Source: Eubacteriales bacterium
GTDB lineage: Bacteria; Bacillota; Clostridia; Eubacteriales; Anaerofustaceae
Reading direction: 5' to 3'
NCBI GenBank assembly: GCA_024685545.1
Contig: JAIKVR010000082.1
Location: forward strand, 1 to 64,000
Length of the DNA stretch: 64,000 nucleotides
Part shown: one piece after another, positions 34,296 through 44,055 of the stretch
How positions within the stretch are numbered: position 1 is the stretch's first letter
Layout: every line of letters begins with the position of its first letter
The notes under the pieces: generated by a model
The model's database searches: none
The model's input: the letters and a program-made list of their open reading frames with translations, nothing else
What the model was told of the DNA's origin: nothing
Translations under genes and position numbers: made by a program

Positions 34296-36752
34296 ATGTT
34301 TTTAGTATTATTGGCATTGCTGTCCGTGATAATAGCTTTGATACGCAAAGGCAGTGTTGCGAATATCATAGAAAACGGCACAAAGGCCTGGTATTTGTTC
34401 ATAATATCGATATTGGGATTTGTGGCGTTAAGAGTGGGCGATGCAATGGGCATTCAGGCCATTCAACAGTATTCAATGGTCATAACGCTGGCATCGTATT
34501 CCATACTCCTTCTAGGAGCCATCCTCAACCTTGTCAATCTTTGGATGTTCCCAGTACTTATCGGTGCGCTGATGAATTTCGTCGTGATCTTCATCAATGG
34601 AGGAAAGATGCCGGTCTCGCTGCAGGCCATGGAAATAGCACATATAGCCAAGGAGGTCGTTGAAGCATCCTCAAGCATGTCGGTGGCTACAACCTCCACT
34701 ACTCTTCCATACCTCTGCGGCATCATTCCTATTCCGTTGCCCTGGATATTTGCGGAAGTCATCTCTCCGGGAACGCTGATAATTGGTGTCGGATTGTTCG
34801 CCATCATCCAGAATATCCTTATGGGCGTGGTCTATGAATATGATTATGAAGACGACGATGACGAGTACTACGATGATTATGAGGAAGAAGAAGAGGACGT
34901 AGAAGAAAAAAAGAAACCGTCCCGCAAGAAGAAGCCCGAACCGGAGGAAGCAACCGATGCTCTCGCCGGAAAGGATTATACGGAGGAGATTCCTGGAGAA
35001 CAGGAAGATATCAAAAACATCGTTGATGAAGGACTGTCCGATGAACTGGGCGACCTGCTGAAGCCTGATGACCTGTTTGATCTGGATTCACTTGATGACA
35101 CCATTCCGGTGGACGATGAAGACATTAAGGCTCCCGAGACAGACGGAACGGAAGAAGCGATCGTGATGCCCGAGAGCGATGATAACGTTCTGGACGTTTC
35201 CGACTTCGGATCCGATGAGATACCTGAACTATCCGGGGATGATCAGCCGCTCGTCGAAATGGATGATTTCACGGAAATAATCGAGATTCCAGAGGATACA
35301 AAGATTGAGGATTTCCCCGATATTTCTGAGATTCATGAGGAAAATGAACCCGAACAAACAGAAGAGTCTTTGTCGGGTGAGGATGTCGCGGTCCCGGAGA
35401 AAGAAGAAGCTGAGTCCGGCGTACCGGATCAGGACAGCGAGGAATTCACTCCTGAACTGCCTGAAACAACAGATGAGGTCGAAAATGATGTATCAGAGGA
35501 AGGTTTTACTCTGGACGATGGAACACAGCTCCGTCTCGATGATTTCGAAACGGAGGATATTGAAGATCTGATCCCTGTTTATGATGATGAGCCTGGAGAG
35601 GAAGACAACATTGAGCTCTCCGCAGAGGACGATTATCAGGAAGACGCTCCTGCCGATGATACCGGCATTCCTGTTCTGCCCGACATCGAAGAGGAAGATG
35701 CTGTCGCCGAACAGTTCGATGACGCTTTTGAAAACAGAGATTTCGACGAGGATATCATTTTCGATACGGGAAGCTTTGACGTTGGTACCAGTCTCCCCAG
35801 CGAAATCAAAGAGGAAATTCCCGATGAGCCTGAGGCGGTGAAGGAGACAGAACCGGTCGAAGAGCGTGAACCAGCCGTAAAACCTGAAATCGAGTCAGCT
35901 GAATCTGCGGAAGTCGAAACGGCACCTCCTGCTGAGCCCGTGCAGCAGACAGTTTCCGTACCGGTCGATGAACCTGAACCTGAAGTAAAACCGGAGGTTC
36001 CAGTATTCAAGGTCCCGGATATCACGCCAAAACCTGAAATTGAAAAAACCGAGGAAAACATAAGCGAATACTTTGCCAGACTTGCCCTTGAGGATTTCCC
36101 GGAAGATGGAACCAGTCAGCCGGCAGTACATTCGGATTCGCGTATCAGCATGCCTGTAAGGCCTGCAGCTCCTGAGCCTGTAAGAGTGACCGAGCCTGTC
36201 AAACCTGCTGTGCAGGAAAGACCGGTCTTCGATCAGAGTGAATACAGGGTCATACATGATGAAAACAGCGAGAGCCAGGTCGTGGAAAAGACACTGGAAA
36301 AGATGGATTACATCATGGATAAGGGACCGCTCAGGACTGCCTCCAGTTCGGATACGGAATCAGTCGCCCCGCAACAACGGACCGCACCGGTCAGTCAGGC
36401 ACCTGCACAGACGGAAGAAACTCCGATTGATACCGACAGTCCTTATATCATCAAAGACGGGAAGATTATCGAGAACCCATATTACAAGTTCAAGAAGACC
36501 TCACCAGTCAAACCACTGGATTTTGTCGAGAGATTTTCACGTACAGGATCTCAGGCGGGTGGATATCAGCCAGCAGAATCACGCAAGACCGAGCCTGAAC
36601 CGGAGACGCCCAGAAGGTCGCGTTACGAAGAAATAACATTTGACAAGATCTATTCTTCGGACAGTTCTTCCAATGAGAAGGAACCAGTGGGCAACGTGGA
36701 AATGAAGATAGGGGATGTACAGATCACCTTCTATAAGAAGGATGAGAAATAA
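34296..36752 (+). CDS. DUF5317-like N-terminal membrane domain with very long acidic, Pro/Glu-rich cytosolic tail
   Basis: About 180 aa of TM segments, then about 640 aa of D/E/P-rich low-complexity sequence ('EYDYEDDDDEYYDDYEEEEEDVEEKKK...'). Confidence 0.65.
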   Translation: MFLVLLALLSVIIALIRKGSVANIIENGTKAWYLFIISILGFVALRVGDAMGIQAIQQYSMVITLASYSILLLGAILNLVNLWMFPVLIGALMNFVVIFINGGKMPVSLQAMEIAHIAKEVVEASSSMSVATTSTTLPYLCGIIPIPLPWIFAEVISPGTLIIGVGLFAIIQNILMGVVYEYDYEDDDDEYYDDYEEEEEDVEEKKKPSRKKKPEPEEATDALAGKDYTEEIPGEQEDIKNIVDEGLSDELGDLLKPDDLFDLDSLDDTIPVDDEDIKAPETDGTEEAIVMPESDDNVLDVSDFGSDEIPELSGDDQPLVEMDDFTEIIEIPEDTKIEDFPDISEIHEENEPEQTEESLSGEDVAVPEKEEAESGVPDQDSEEFTPELPETTDEVENDVSEEGFTLDDGTQLRLDDFETEDIEDLIPVYDDEPGEEDNIELSAEDDYQEDAPADDTGIPVLPDIEEEDAVAEQFDDAFENRDFDEDIIFDTGSFDVGTSLPSEIKEEIPDEPEAVKETEPVEEREPAVKPEIESAESAEVETAPPAEPVQQTVSVPVDEPEPEVKPEVPVFKVPDITPKPEIEKTEENISEYFARLALEDFPEDGTSQPAVHSDSRISMPVRPAAPEPVRVTEPVKPAVQERPVFDQSEYRVIHDENSESQVVEKTLEKMDYIMDKGPLRTASSSDTESVAPQQRTAPVSQAPAQTEETPIDTDSPYIIKDGKIIENPYYKFKKTSPVKPLDFVERFSRTGSQAGGYQPAESRKTEPEPETPRRSRYEEITFDKIYSSDSSSNEKEPVGNVEMKIGDVQITFYKKDEK

Positions 36753-36781
36753 TCCTGCTCATTGTATTTAATACTGTGGCT

Positions 36782-36813
36782 GAATGAGGGGCATTTTCAA
36801 AATGCCCCTCATT
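36782..36813. terminator. Perfect stem GAATGAGGGGCATTTT-c-AAAATGCCCCTCATTC
   Basis: 16-bp inverted repeat, 1-nt centre; no T tract. Confidence 0.65.
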
Positions 36814-36965
36814 CTGTCGATCCCTACCGAAGTCTGAGAAACCTCAGTAACGATCTGTCATTCTGCCGGAGTTCGCGACAGATATGAAAAATAATATGTA
36901 ATCGTGCGATTTTACTTGCTTTTACGCCGCTTTATGTTAATATAAAATAGTTTGGAGGTGAGAAT

Positions 36966-37229
36966 ATGGCGAACATCAAATCCGCGAAGAAGAGAGTGAT
37001 CACAAACGCTAAAAGACAGCTGAGAAATAAAATGATCATAAACAACCTCAGAACTACCGAAAAGAAGTTCAACGCCGCGGTTGAGTCCGGTGATGTCGAT
37101 AAGGCAGTGGCCGAGATGAAGAATGCTTCTAAGAAGTACGATATGGCCGCATCTAAGGGTATTATCCATAAGAATGTCGCTAATCGCAAGAAGAGTCAGT
37201 TTGCGAAGAAAGTCAATCATATAGGTTAA
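36966..37229 (+). CDS. rpsT: 30S ribosomal protein S20
   Basis: 'MANIKSAKKRVITNAKRQLRNKMIINNLRT...KGIIHKNVANRKKSQFAKKVN'. Confidence 0.95.
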   Translation: MANIKSAKKRVITNAKRQLRNKMIINNLRTTEKKFNAAVESGDVDKAVAEMKNASKKYDMAASKGIIHKNVANRKKSQFAKKVNHIG

Positions 37230-37253
37230 TTTGAGAGAATACAGTTTTCACCG

Positions 37254-37286
37254 AAAAACCTGCGGGTCTTTCCCGAAGGTTTTTTA
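37254..37286 (+). terminator. Intrinsic terminator after rpsT (AAAAACCT...AGGTTTTTT)
   Basis: Stem with T tract. Confidence 0.75.
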
Positions 37287-37300
37287 TTACTGTTAAATAC

Positions 37301-37708
37301 ATGGAAAAAAAATTTGATTCTTCTGCGATACTAAAGGGCGTCGGAATCGATCTGACGCTGATTTCCCGTTACAGCGAGATGGATGAAGAAAAACAGGCCA
37401 GATTCGCCAAGTTCGTGCTTTCCCAGGACGAGCTTGATACTTATAACTCAGCGAAGAGCAAAGAACAGAAAGATCAGCGCTTGGCCGTTTTTTTCTGCGC
37501 AAAGGAAGCAGTCTCAAAAGCTTTGGGCACCGGTTTTGCAGGAGTCTCTCCCCGAAGCATCATAATACGCTCCGACGAAAAAGGCCGCCCATATGTATCT
37601 CTGAAAGATAACGCACTGAAAGCCGCCGATGAATTAGGCATCACAGGCATCAAAGTATCTGTTAGTCATGAAGGAGGCTATGTCACTGTAATGGCAGTGG
37701 CTGTCTGA
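37301..37708 (+). CDS. acpS: Holo-[acyl-carrier-protein] synthase
   Basis: 'GVGIDLTLISRY', 'AVFFCAKEAVSKALGTGF', 'VSVSHEGGYVTVMAVA'. Confidence 0.9.
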   Translation: MEKKFDSSAILKGVGIDLTLISRYSEMDEEKQARFAKFVLSQDELDTYNSAKSKEQKDQRLAVFFCAKEAVSKALGTGFAGVSPRSIIIRSDEKGRPYVSLKDNALKAADELGITGIKVSVSHEGGYVTVMAVAV

Positions 37709-37712
37709 CAGT

Positions 37713-38429
37713 ATGGAAAAAGAATTGATCGACTCTCTTATTTCCGGTGCGGATAAGCTTTGCCTTGACATAAACACCGCACAGGCTGAAAAGATGCTTG
37801 AATATATGGACGCGGTTATAGACAGGAACAGGGTGATGAACCTGACTTCGGTCATAGAACCAAAGCAGTTCATAGAGACCCATATCATTGATTCACTGAC
37901 ACCGCTGCCTTTTATACCTGAAGGTGCTTCCGTTATAGATATCGGAACCGGTGCCGGTTTCCCCGGGATCATCCTGAAGATCGCCAGAGAAGATATTTCA
38001 CTTACACTCCTTGATGCCACAGGTAAAAAGCTTGACTTTATCAGAGAGGCTGCATCTGCTCTTTCGATAGATATTGAGGAATTTGTGCACATGCGGGCTG
38101 AAGAAGCATCGCATAAATCTGAATATCGCGAGAAATATGATATAGCCATTGCCCGCGCAGTCGCTGTTCTTCCTATTCTGTGCGAGTACTGTCTGCCATT
38201 TGTTGGATTGGGCGGTTGTTTTATCGCTATGAAAGGAAGAGAAATATCAGCTGAAGCAGCTTCTGCGGAGAAGAACGCCTCTGATCTCGGAGCCGAGGAA
38301 CCTGAGATCAAAGGGCTGATCCTCCCTTATTCAGGCAGCGAAAGAAATCTTATCATATATACTAAGAAACACTCGACACCTGAAAAATATCCGAGATCAA
38401 ATGCCGTATTAAAAAAGTTGGCAAGATAG
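37713..38429 (+). CDS. rsmG: 16S rRNA (guanine527-N7)-methyltransferase
   Basis: 'RNRVMNLTSVIEPKQFIETHIIDSLTPL', 'VIDIGTGAGFPGIILKIAR', 'IARAVAVLPILCEYCLPFV'. Confidence 0.93.
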   Translation: MEKELIDSLISGADKLCLDINTAQAEKMLEYMDAVIDRNRVMNLTSVIEPKQFIETHIIDSLTPLPFIPEGASVIDIGTGAGFPGIILKIAREDISLTLLDATGKKLDFIREAASALSIDIEEFVHMRAEEASHKSEYREKYDIAIARAVAVLPILCEYCLPFVGLGGCFIAMKGREISAEAASAEKNASDLGAEEPEIKGLILPYSGSERNLIIYTKKHSTPEKYPRSNAVLKKLAR

Positions 38430-38560
38430 AATCCAGCTTTCCCACTGTATTTATCTGGCATACAGTGAATACAGTAAAAAAGAACAAAAGCATGGACATG
38501 TTTATGTTGTTTTGTTATAATAATTTACGGCAAAATTAGATTTAGGAGGAAATTATTTTC

Positions 38561-39649
38561 ATGAAGAAATTTCTGGCCGTTCTTATGGTTGCATTGATGG
38601 TCGCCTCCTTCGCCGCCTGCGGACCGAAGGAAGAGTCGAAGACTTATGAGATTGCTCTCGTAACAGACGTAGGAAACATCGATGACAAGTCCTTCAACCA
38701 GGGCGCGTGGGAAGGCGTTGTCAAATATGCTGAAGACAACGGAAAAACCTACGCCTATTTCCGTCCGTCTGAGGACACCACAGCAGCTCGTGTAGAGACC
38801 ATCGGAACCGCTATCGATAGCGGAGCCAAGGTTGTGGTATGCCCCGGCTATCTGTTTGAGGAAGCCATCTATGAAGTTCAGGAGAAATATCCCGATGTCA
38901 TGTTCCTGCTCCTTGACGGTGAGCCCCATACTCCCGATTATTCCGTTTACAACACAGCAGCGAACGTCCACTGCATCCTTTATCAGGAAGAGCAGGCCGG
39001 ATGGCTCGCAGGATATGCTGCAGTCAAGGACGGATACAAGAAGCTCGGTTTCCTGGGCGGAATGGATGTTCCTGCAGTAATCCGTTACGGTTACGGATTC
39101 GTTCAGGGAGCTGAAGCAGCCGCCAATGAAATGGGTCTTGGCGCCGGAGATGTCTCAATCAAGTACTGGTATTGCGGAGGATTCGCGCCCACAGATGACA
39201 TCAAGGTCAAGATGGCTGGCTGGTATTCCGATGGTACAGAAGTCGTGTTCGCCTGCGGCGGCGGTATCTATGCTTCCGCTGTAGCAGCTGCTCAGGAATC
39301 CAGCACCGGTAAGGTCATCGGTGTTGACGTTGACCAGTCTGCTGAAAGTGATCTGATCATCACATCCGCTATGAAGGAACTCACGCACTCTGTTGTTCTT
39401 GCACTTACCGACCTGTACGCCAACGACGGAAAATGGTCTGCCGATTATTCAGGCAAGACCGCTGTCCTCGGTGCCAAGGACGAGTGCGTTGGTCTTCCGA
39501 CAGCTGATGCATCCTGGAGACTCACCACATTTACCGTTGAAGAATATAAGGCTGTCTTCGATAAGGTAAAGAACGGCGAGATCGTTATCTCAAATGTCAC
39601 TGAAACAGCTCCTGCTGTTAATCTGGTGACTGTAGACTATCAGAAATAA
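38561..39649 (+). CDS. BMP-family ABC transporter substrate-binding lipoprotein (nucleoside type)
   Basis: Lipobox 'FAACG'; 'EIALVTDVGNIDDKSFNQGAWEGV'. Confidence 0.93.
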   Translation: MKKFLAVLMVALMVASFAACGPKEESKTYEIALVTDVGNIDDKSFNQGAWEGVVKYAEDNGKTYAYFRPSEDTTAARVETIGTAIDSGAKVVVCPGYLFEEAIYEVQEKYPDVMFLLLDGEPHTPDYSVYNTAANVHCILYQEEQAGWLAGYAAVKDGYKKLGFLGGMDVPAVIRYGYGFVQGAEAAANEMGLGAGDVSIKYWYCGGFAPTDDIKVKMAGWYSDGTEVVFACGGGIYASAVAAAQESSTGKVIGVDVDQSAESDLIITSAMKELTHSVVLALTDLYANDGKWSADYSGKTAVLGAKDECVGLPTADASWRLTTFTVEEYKAVFDKVKNGEIVISNVTETAPAVNLVTVDYQK

Positions 39650-39665
39650 TTGAAAAGCTTATAAA

Positions 39666-39701
39666 AAGAGAGGCTGAGCAATGCGCTTGGCCTCTTTTTT
39701 T
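39666..39701 (+). terminator. Intrinsic terminator between BMP lipoprotein and ABC ATPase genes
   Basis: GAGGC...GCCTC stem plus T7. Confidence 0.7.
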
Positions 39702-39758
39702 ATGATACAATACGTTAAGATGATTTTTAGCGTTTAACGTGTGAAAAGAGAGTCGGAA

Positions 39759-41297
39759 ATGGAAGAAAACATTATTGAAATGCGCCACATCACCAAGGTG
39801 TTTCCCGGACTTGTAGCCAATGACGACGTTACGATCCAGCTGCGCCGAGGTGAGATCCACGCATTGCTTGGAGAGAACGGGGCAGGCAAATCGACCTTGA
39901 TGAACGTTCTTTTCGGCTTATACACCCCTGAAAAAGGCGAGATCAGGAAAAACGGCAAGACCGTAGTCATTAAGGATCCCAATGACGCAACCGCTCTTGG
40001 AATCGGGATGGTACATCAGCATTTCCAACTGGTGCATAACTTTACTGTCCTGCAGAACATAATCCTTGGAGCCGAGACTGTAAAAGGAGGATTCCTTCAG
40101 CTTGCACAGGCGCGAAAGAAAGTGGCGGATCTTTCTGAAAAGTACGGGCTAAAGGTCAATCTGGACGCGCTGATCGATGATATTACTGTCGGGATGCAGC
40201 AGCGTGTTGAAATATTGAAAATGCTTTACCGTGACAACGAGGTACTTATTTTCGATGAACCGACCGCAATGCTCACACCTCAGGAGATTAACGAGCTTAT
40301 GCAGATCATGAAAGACCTTGTTGCCGAAGGCAAATCGATTTTGTTCATATCCCATAAGCTCAATGAAATAATGGCTGTGGCAGACAGATGCACTGTCCTC
40401 AGGAAAGGTAAGTGCATAGGAACTGTCAATACCGCAGAGACGACAAAGGAAGAACTGTCCGAAATGATGGTAGGCCGCAAAGTCGAATTTGTCGTTGCGA
40501 AAGAGGATGCCAATCCCACGGATACCGTGCTCGAGATAAAGGATCTGAGCGTTGCAGGCAGAAGATCGACGAAGAAATCCGTACATGATGTTTCTTTCAA
40601 GGTACATAAGGGCGAGATCGTTTGTATAGCAGGCATCGATGGCAACGGTCAGAGTGAATTGGTTTATGCCCTGACTGGAATTATGCCCGCAGAGAGCGGT
40701 GAGATCATATTCAAAGACCGTGACATTACGAAAGAGACTATTAGGAACCGCAATCTCGATGGCATAGCCCATATCCCGGAAGACAGGCATGAATACGGCC
40801 TCGTATTAGACTATACACTGGCAGAGAATCTCGTACTCAAAAAATACTTCATGAAAGATTTCCAGAACAGGGGATTCATTGATTTCCCCGCAGTACGCAA
40901 ATATGCTGACAGGCTGATCGAAAAATACGATATCAGGAGCTCACAAGGCGCATTGTCTGTAGCACGGAGCATGTCGGGAGGTAACCAGCAGAAAGCGATT
41001 GTGGCCCGTGAGATCGATTACGACCCTGATCTCCTCATTGCAGTCCAGCCCACCAGGGGTATGGACGTCGGTGCGATAGAATATATTCACAGGCAGATCG
41101 TCAAAGAACGTGACGAAGGAAAGGCGATCCTGCTCATTTCCCTCGAACTGGACGAGGTCATGAATCTATCCGACAGGATCCTTGTCATGTTTGAGGGTGG
41201 GATTGTCGGGGAGCTCGACCCGAAACAGACCACGGTGCAGGAGCTTGGACTTTATATGTCCGGTGCCAAACGAAACGATATGAGGGAGGCTGAGTAA
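39759..41297 (+). CDS. Nucleoside-type ABC transporter, dual ATPase subunit
   Basis: 'LGENGAGKSTLMNVLFGLY', 'VGMQQRVEILKMLYRDNEVLIFDEPTAMLTP', second copy 'AGIDGNGQSELVYALTG'. Confidence 0.93.
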   Translation: MEENIIEMRHITKVFPGLVANDDVTIQLRRGEIHALLGENGAGKSTLMNVLFGLYTPEKGEIRKNGKTVVIKDPNDATALGIGMVHQHFQLVHNFTVLQNIILGAETVKGGFLQLAQARKKVADLSEKYGLKVNLDALIDDITVGMQQRVEILKMLYRDNEVLIFDEPTAMLTPQEINELMQIMKDLVAEGKSILFISHKLNEIMAVADRCTVLRKGKCIGTVNTAETTKEELSEMMVGRKVEFVVAKEDANPTDTVLEIKDLSVAGRRSTKKSVHDVSFKVHKGEIVCIAGIDGNGQSELVYALTGIMPAESGEIIFKDRDITKETIRNRNLDGIAHIPEDRHEYGLVLDYTLAENLVLKKYFMKDFQNRGFIDFPAVRKYADRLIEKYDIRSSQGALSVARSMSGGNQQKAIVAREIDYDPDLLIAVQPTRGMDVGAIEYIHRQIVKERDEGKAILLISLELDEVMNLSDRILVMFEGGIVGELDPKQTTVQELGLYMSGAKRNDMREAE

Positions 41298-41298
41298 A

Positions 41299-42429
41299 AT
41301 GAAAAAAAGCAGCTTTAGAAATAATCCGGCTCTTGTCGGCCTGCTCGCATCCTTCACAGCGATCTTTTTAGGACTTGTATTCGGCTTTTTCATGCTGGGG
41401 ATATTCAATCCAAGCTTCGCCGGTGCCGGCATCGTCAAGATACTGACAAAAGGACTCTCCTCTAAAGAAAAATTCGCCAAAGTTCTCTATCAGGCTGCCC
41501 CCTTGATGATGACCGGTCTTTCCGTTGGCTTTGCCATGAAAACAGGGCTATTTAATATCGGAGGCAGCGGTCAGTACCTGATTGGAACCTTCTGTGCCCT
41601 TCTGTTCGGCGTAGTGCTCAAACTGCCTTGGTATGTATGCCTGTTGGCGGCTATGCTCGGAGGCGCTTTCTGGGGTATTTTCCCCGGTCTTTTCAAAGCT
41701 TTGTTCAATGTGAATGAGGTCATAACAGCTATCATGTTCAACTGGATAGGACTGTTTCTGGTGAACCTGGCTTTCTCCAATACTCCAACTGTACTCGCAA
41801 ATTATTACGGAGCTTCTGTTGCGGATAGGACAGCGAATATTGAAGCTGCCAACCCATCCGCCGTCATACCGAAACTCGGTATGGATAAGCTGTTCAACTC
41901 ATCTTATATGAATATCAGCTTTTTTGTAGCCATGCTGGTCGCGGCAACGATTTACATCATCATCGATAAAACGGTATTTGGATATGAGCTCAAAGCCTGC
42001 GGATTCAACCAGAAAGCCAGTATTTATGCGGGAATTAACGCCAAACGGAACGTCGTTATCTCCATGATGATCGCCGGAGCTCTCGCCGGGCTCGGAGGAG
42101 GCATATATTACCTCTGCGGTACAGCACAATACACCATCGAGAAAGTACTGCCTGCTATGGGATTTAACGGAATACCTGTTGCCCTGCTGGCTAATTCCAA
42201 CCCGATAGGAATAATCTTCTCCGCACTTTTCATCTCATATATCCAGGTAGGCGGCGAAGCGCTACAACCTGAATACGCCAAGGAGATAGTTGATATTATC
42301 ATTGCATGTATCATCTACCTCAGTGCCCTTTCTGTATTGATGAAGGGGCTTATTACGGGGTTGCTGAGGGAAAAAGGTGGTAATCAGAAAGAAGTGATAG
42401 AGGAGGCTCCTCTGGAGGAAACGAAATGA
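41299..42429 (+). CDS. ABC transporter permease (BMP/nucleoside type)
   Basis: 'KTGLFNIGGSGQYLIGTFCAL', 'LAGLGGGIYYLCGT'; operon position. Confidence 0.92.
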   Translation: MKKSSFRNNPALVGLLASFTAIFLGLVFGFFMLGIFNPSFAGAGIVKILTKGLSSKEKFAKVLYQAAPLMMTGLSVGFAMKTGLFNIGGSGQYLIGTFCALLFGVVLKLPWYVCLLAAMLGGAFWGIFPGLFKALFNVNEVITAIMFNWIGLFLVNLAFSNTPTVLANYYGASVADRTANIEAANPSAVIPKLGMDKLFNSSYMNISFFVAMLVAATIYIIIDKTVFGYELKACGFNQKASIYAGINAKRNVVISMMIAGALAGLGGGIYYLCGTAQYTIEKVLPAMGFNGIPVALLANSNPIGIIFSALFISYIQVGGEALQPEYAKEIVDIIIACIIYLSALSVLMKGLITGLLREKGGNQKEVIEEAPLEETK

Positions 42430-43418
42430 TAATCTTAGCCGATATTTTAGGTTCCACTATTCTGTTCGGGGTTCCTCTTCTGCTTGTTGCTCTGGGCGGG
42501 ATGTTCGCAGAGAGGAGCGGAATCATCAATCTGGCCCTTGAAGGCATAATGATCACAGGGGCTCTGTTCGGATGTCTGTTCCTCAGGAACGCCAATTTGG
42601 TGGGTTGGGGAGAGGTCCATCCACAGCTGGCAATGCTGGTGGCAATCCTACTTGCAGGATTCGTCGGAGCTTTGTTTTCTATACTGCTTTCAATAGCTGC
42701 AATAAATCTGAAAGCGAACCAGACTATCAGCGGTACTGCTCTGAACCAGTTCGCGCCTGCATTTGCCGTAGTCTTCTCATGGGCAATACAGGGCAGGGGA
42801 CAGACTACCATTAACATACCTTCCTGGATAAGGATCACCACTGCCAATTTTGGATTTGCGCCATCCGCAAATCCCGGTTTTTGGGAAACATTCATTTTCA
42901 AGAGCTTCTATCTTACTACACCGGTAGCATTGATCCTGTTTATTGCCTCTTATGTAATCTTATATAAGACCAGATTGGGCCTACGTCTTAGGGCATGCGG
43001 AGAACATCCTCAGGCAGCTGCATCTGTTGGAGTGAACGTATATAAGATGCGCTATATAGGTACGACGATATCAGGTTTTTTGGGCGGTATCGGCGGGCTG
43101 GCATTCACTATCGCTGCAGGCTCCAGCTTCCAGTCCACTGTTGCGGGATACGGTTTCCTTGCCCTCGCTGTAATGATCTTCGGAAACTGGAAGCCGGTGA
43201 GCATTTTCTTCGCCGCGAACTTCTTTGCCTTCTTCAAGGTCATCAGCTCTTATTCCAGCAATATACCGTTCTTGCCGAAATTCGAGAATATCAAGAGCTC
43301 TTCATATATTTACCAGTGCATTCCATATGTAGTTACCATGCTGGTATTGATCTTTACATCAAAGCGCTCTCAGGCACCTTTGGCAGAAGGCCAGCCTTAT
43401 GATAAAGGACAAAGATAA
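42426..43418 (+). CDS. ABC transporter permease (BMP/nucleoside type)
   Basis: 'GGMFAERSGIINLALEGIMITGALFGCLFL', 'RLRACGEHPQAAASVGVNVYKMRY'. Confidence 0.93.
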   Translation: MIILADILGSTILFGVPLLLVALGGMFAERSGIINLALEGIMITGALFGCLFLRNANLVGWGEVHPQLAMLVAILLAGFVGALFSILLSIAAINLKANQTISGTALNQFAPAFAVVFSWAIQGRGQTTINIPSWIRITTANFGFAPSANPGFWETFIFKSFYLTTPVALILFIASYVILYKTRLGLRLRACGEHPQAAASVGVNVYKMRYIGTTISGFLGGIGGLAFTIAAGSSFQSTVAGYGFLALAVMIFGNWKPVSIFFAANFFAFFKVISSYSSNIPFLPKFENIKSSSYIYQCIPYVVTMLVLIFTSKRSQAPLAEGQPYDKGQR

Positions 43419-43425
43419 CACGGGT

Positions 43426-43475
43426 TTGAATAAATAAAAAAAGCAGGCTATAGCCTGCTTTTTTTATTTATTCAA
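43426..43475. terminator. 50-bp perfect palindrome, bidirectional terminator (TTGAATAAATAAAAAAAGCAGGCTA|TAGCCTGCTTTTTTTATTTATTCAA)
   Basis: 25-nt arms checked base by base; A7/T7 tracts; between convergent genes. Confidence 0.9.
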
Positions 43476-43826
43476 TTATTGTCCGTTGATATACTTATCG
43501 ATGTCGTCCGGTTCATCTGCGATGTTGTCTACGACAGGATTCAGACCGCTCCCATTCTTCTGAATGTCGACCAGCTGGTCAAAGAGCTCGTCAATCTCTC
43601 CCTTTATTTCACTCGGGTCAAAAGATTCCCCGGTGGTAAGGGAATTATAGTAAGCTTTGCCAAGGTCCCTGTACCTTTTGCTGATAGCATATTCGATTTT
43701 CTCGGAATCGACCTTTGTTTTTGCGGAATCTAAAAAGCTGCTTGCGTATTCGCCTGCTTTTTTCGCCGCATTCTTTGATTTATCCACTAAGTTTCCAACA
43801 AGGTTCTTCAAATCATCATTTGCCAT
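43476..43826 (-). CDS. Hypothetical protein (small, helical, charged)
   Basis: 116 aa ORF with own SD and convergent terminator. Confidence 0.6.
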   Translation of the reverse strand: MANDDLKNLVGNLVDKSKNAAKKAGEYASSFLDSAKTKVDSEKIEYAISKRYRDLGKAYYNSLTTGESFDPSEIKGEIDELFDQLVDIQKNGSGLNPVVDNIADEPDDIDKYINGQ

Positions 43827-43960
43827 TATTACGATCCTCCTTATGCGTGTATTATATCATAAGTGCATAAGTTCTGCTGATTTTTAATTAAACGGTAAAA
43901 AATTTAAAAGTGATCAACGGAATCGGTCAATCAGAGTACGATGTGATCGGCTCTGTTGAT

Positions 43961-44000
43961 GAAAAGCCGAAGGAGAGCTTGTTCTCCTTCGGCTTATTTT
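43961..44000 (-). terminator. Intrinsic terminator of folC
   Basis: AAGCCGAAGGAGA-gcttgt-TCTCCTTCGGCTT, T tract on minus strand. Confidence 0.82.
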
Positions 44001-44055
44001 CAGATATGCTGCAGAAACAGGCTGCGCCGTTTCTTTTCAGACTGCATGACAGGGC

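Noticed and set aside
35500-36200. Possible internal protein repeats in the acidic tail of the DUF5317-like protein
   Set aside because: Low-complexity E/P/V patterns only; no clear periodic unit.
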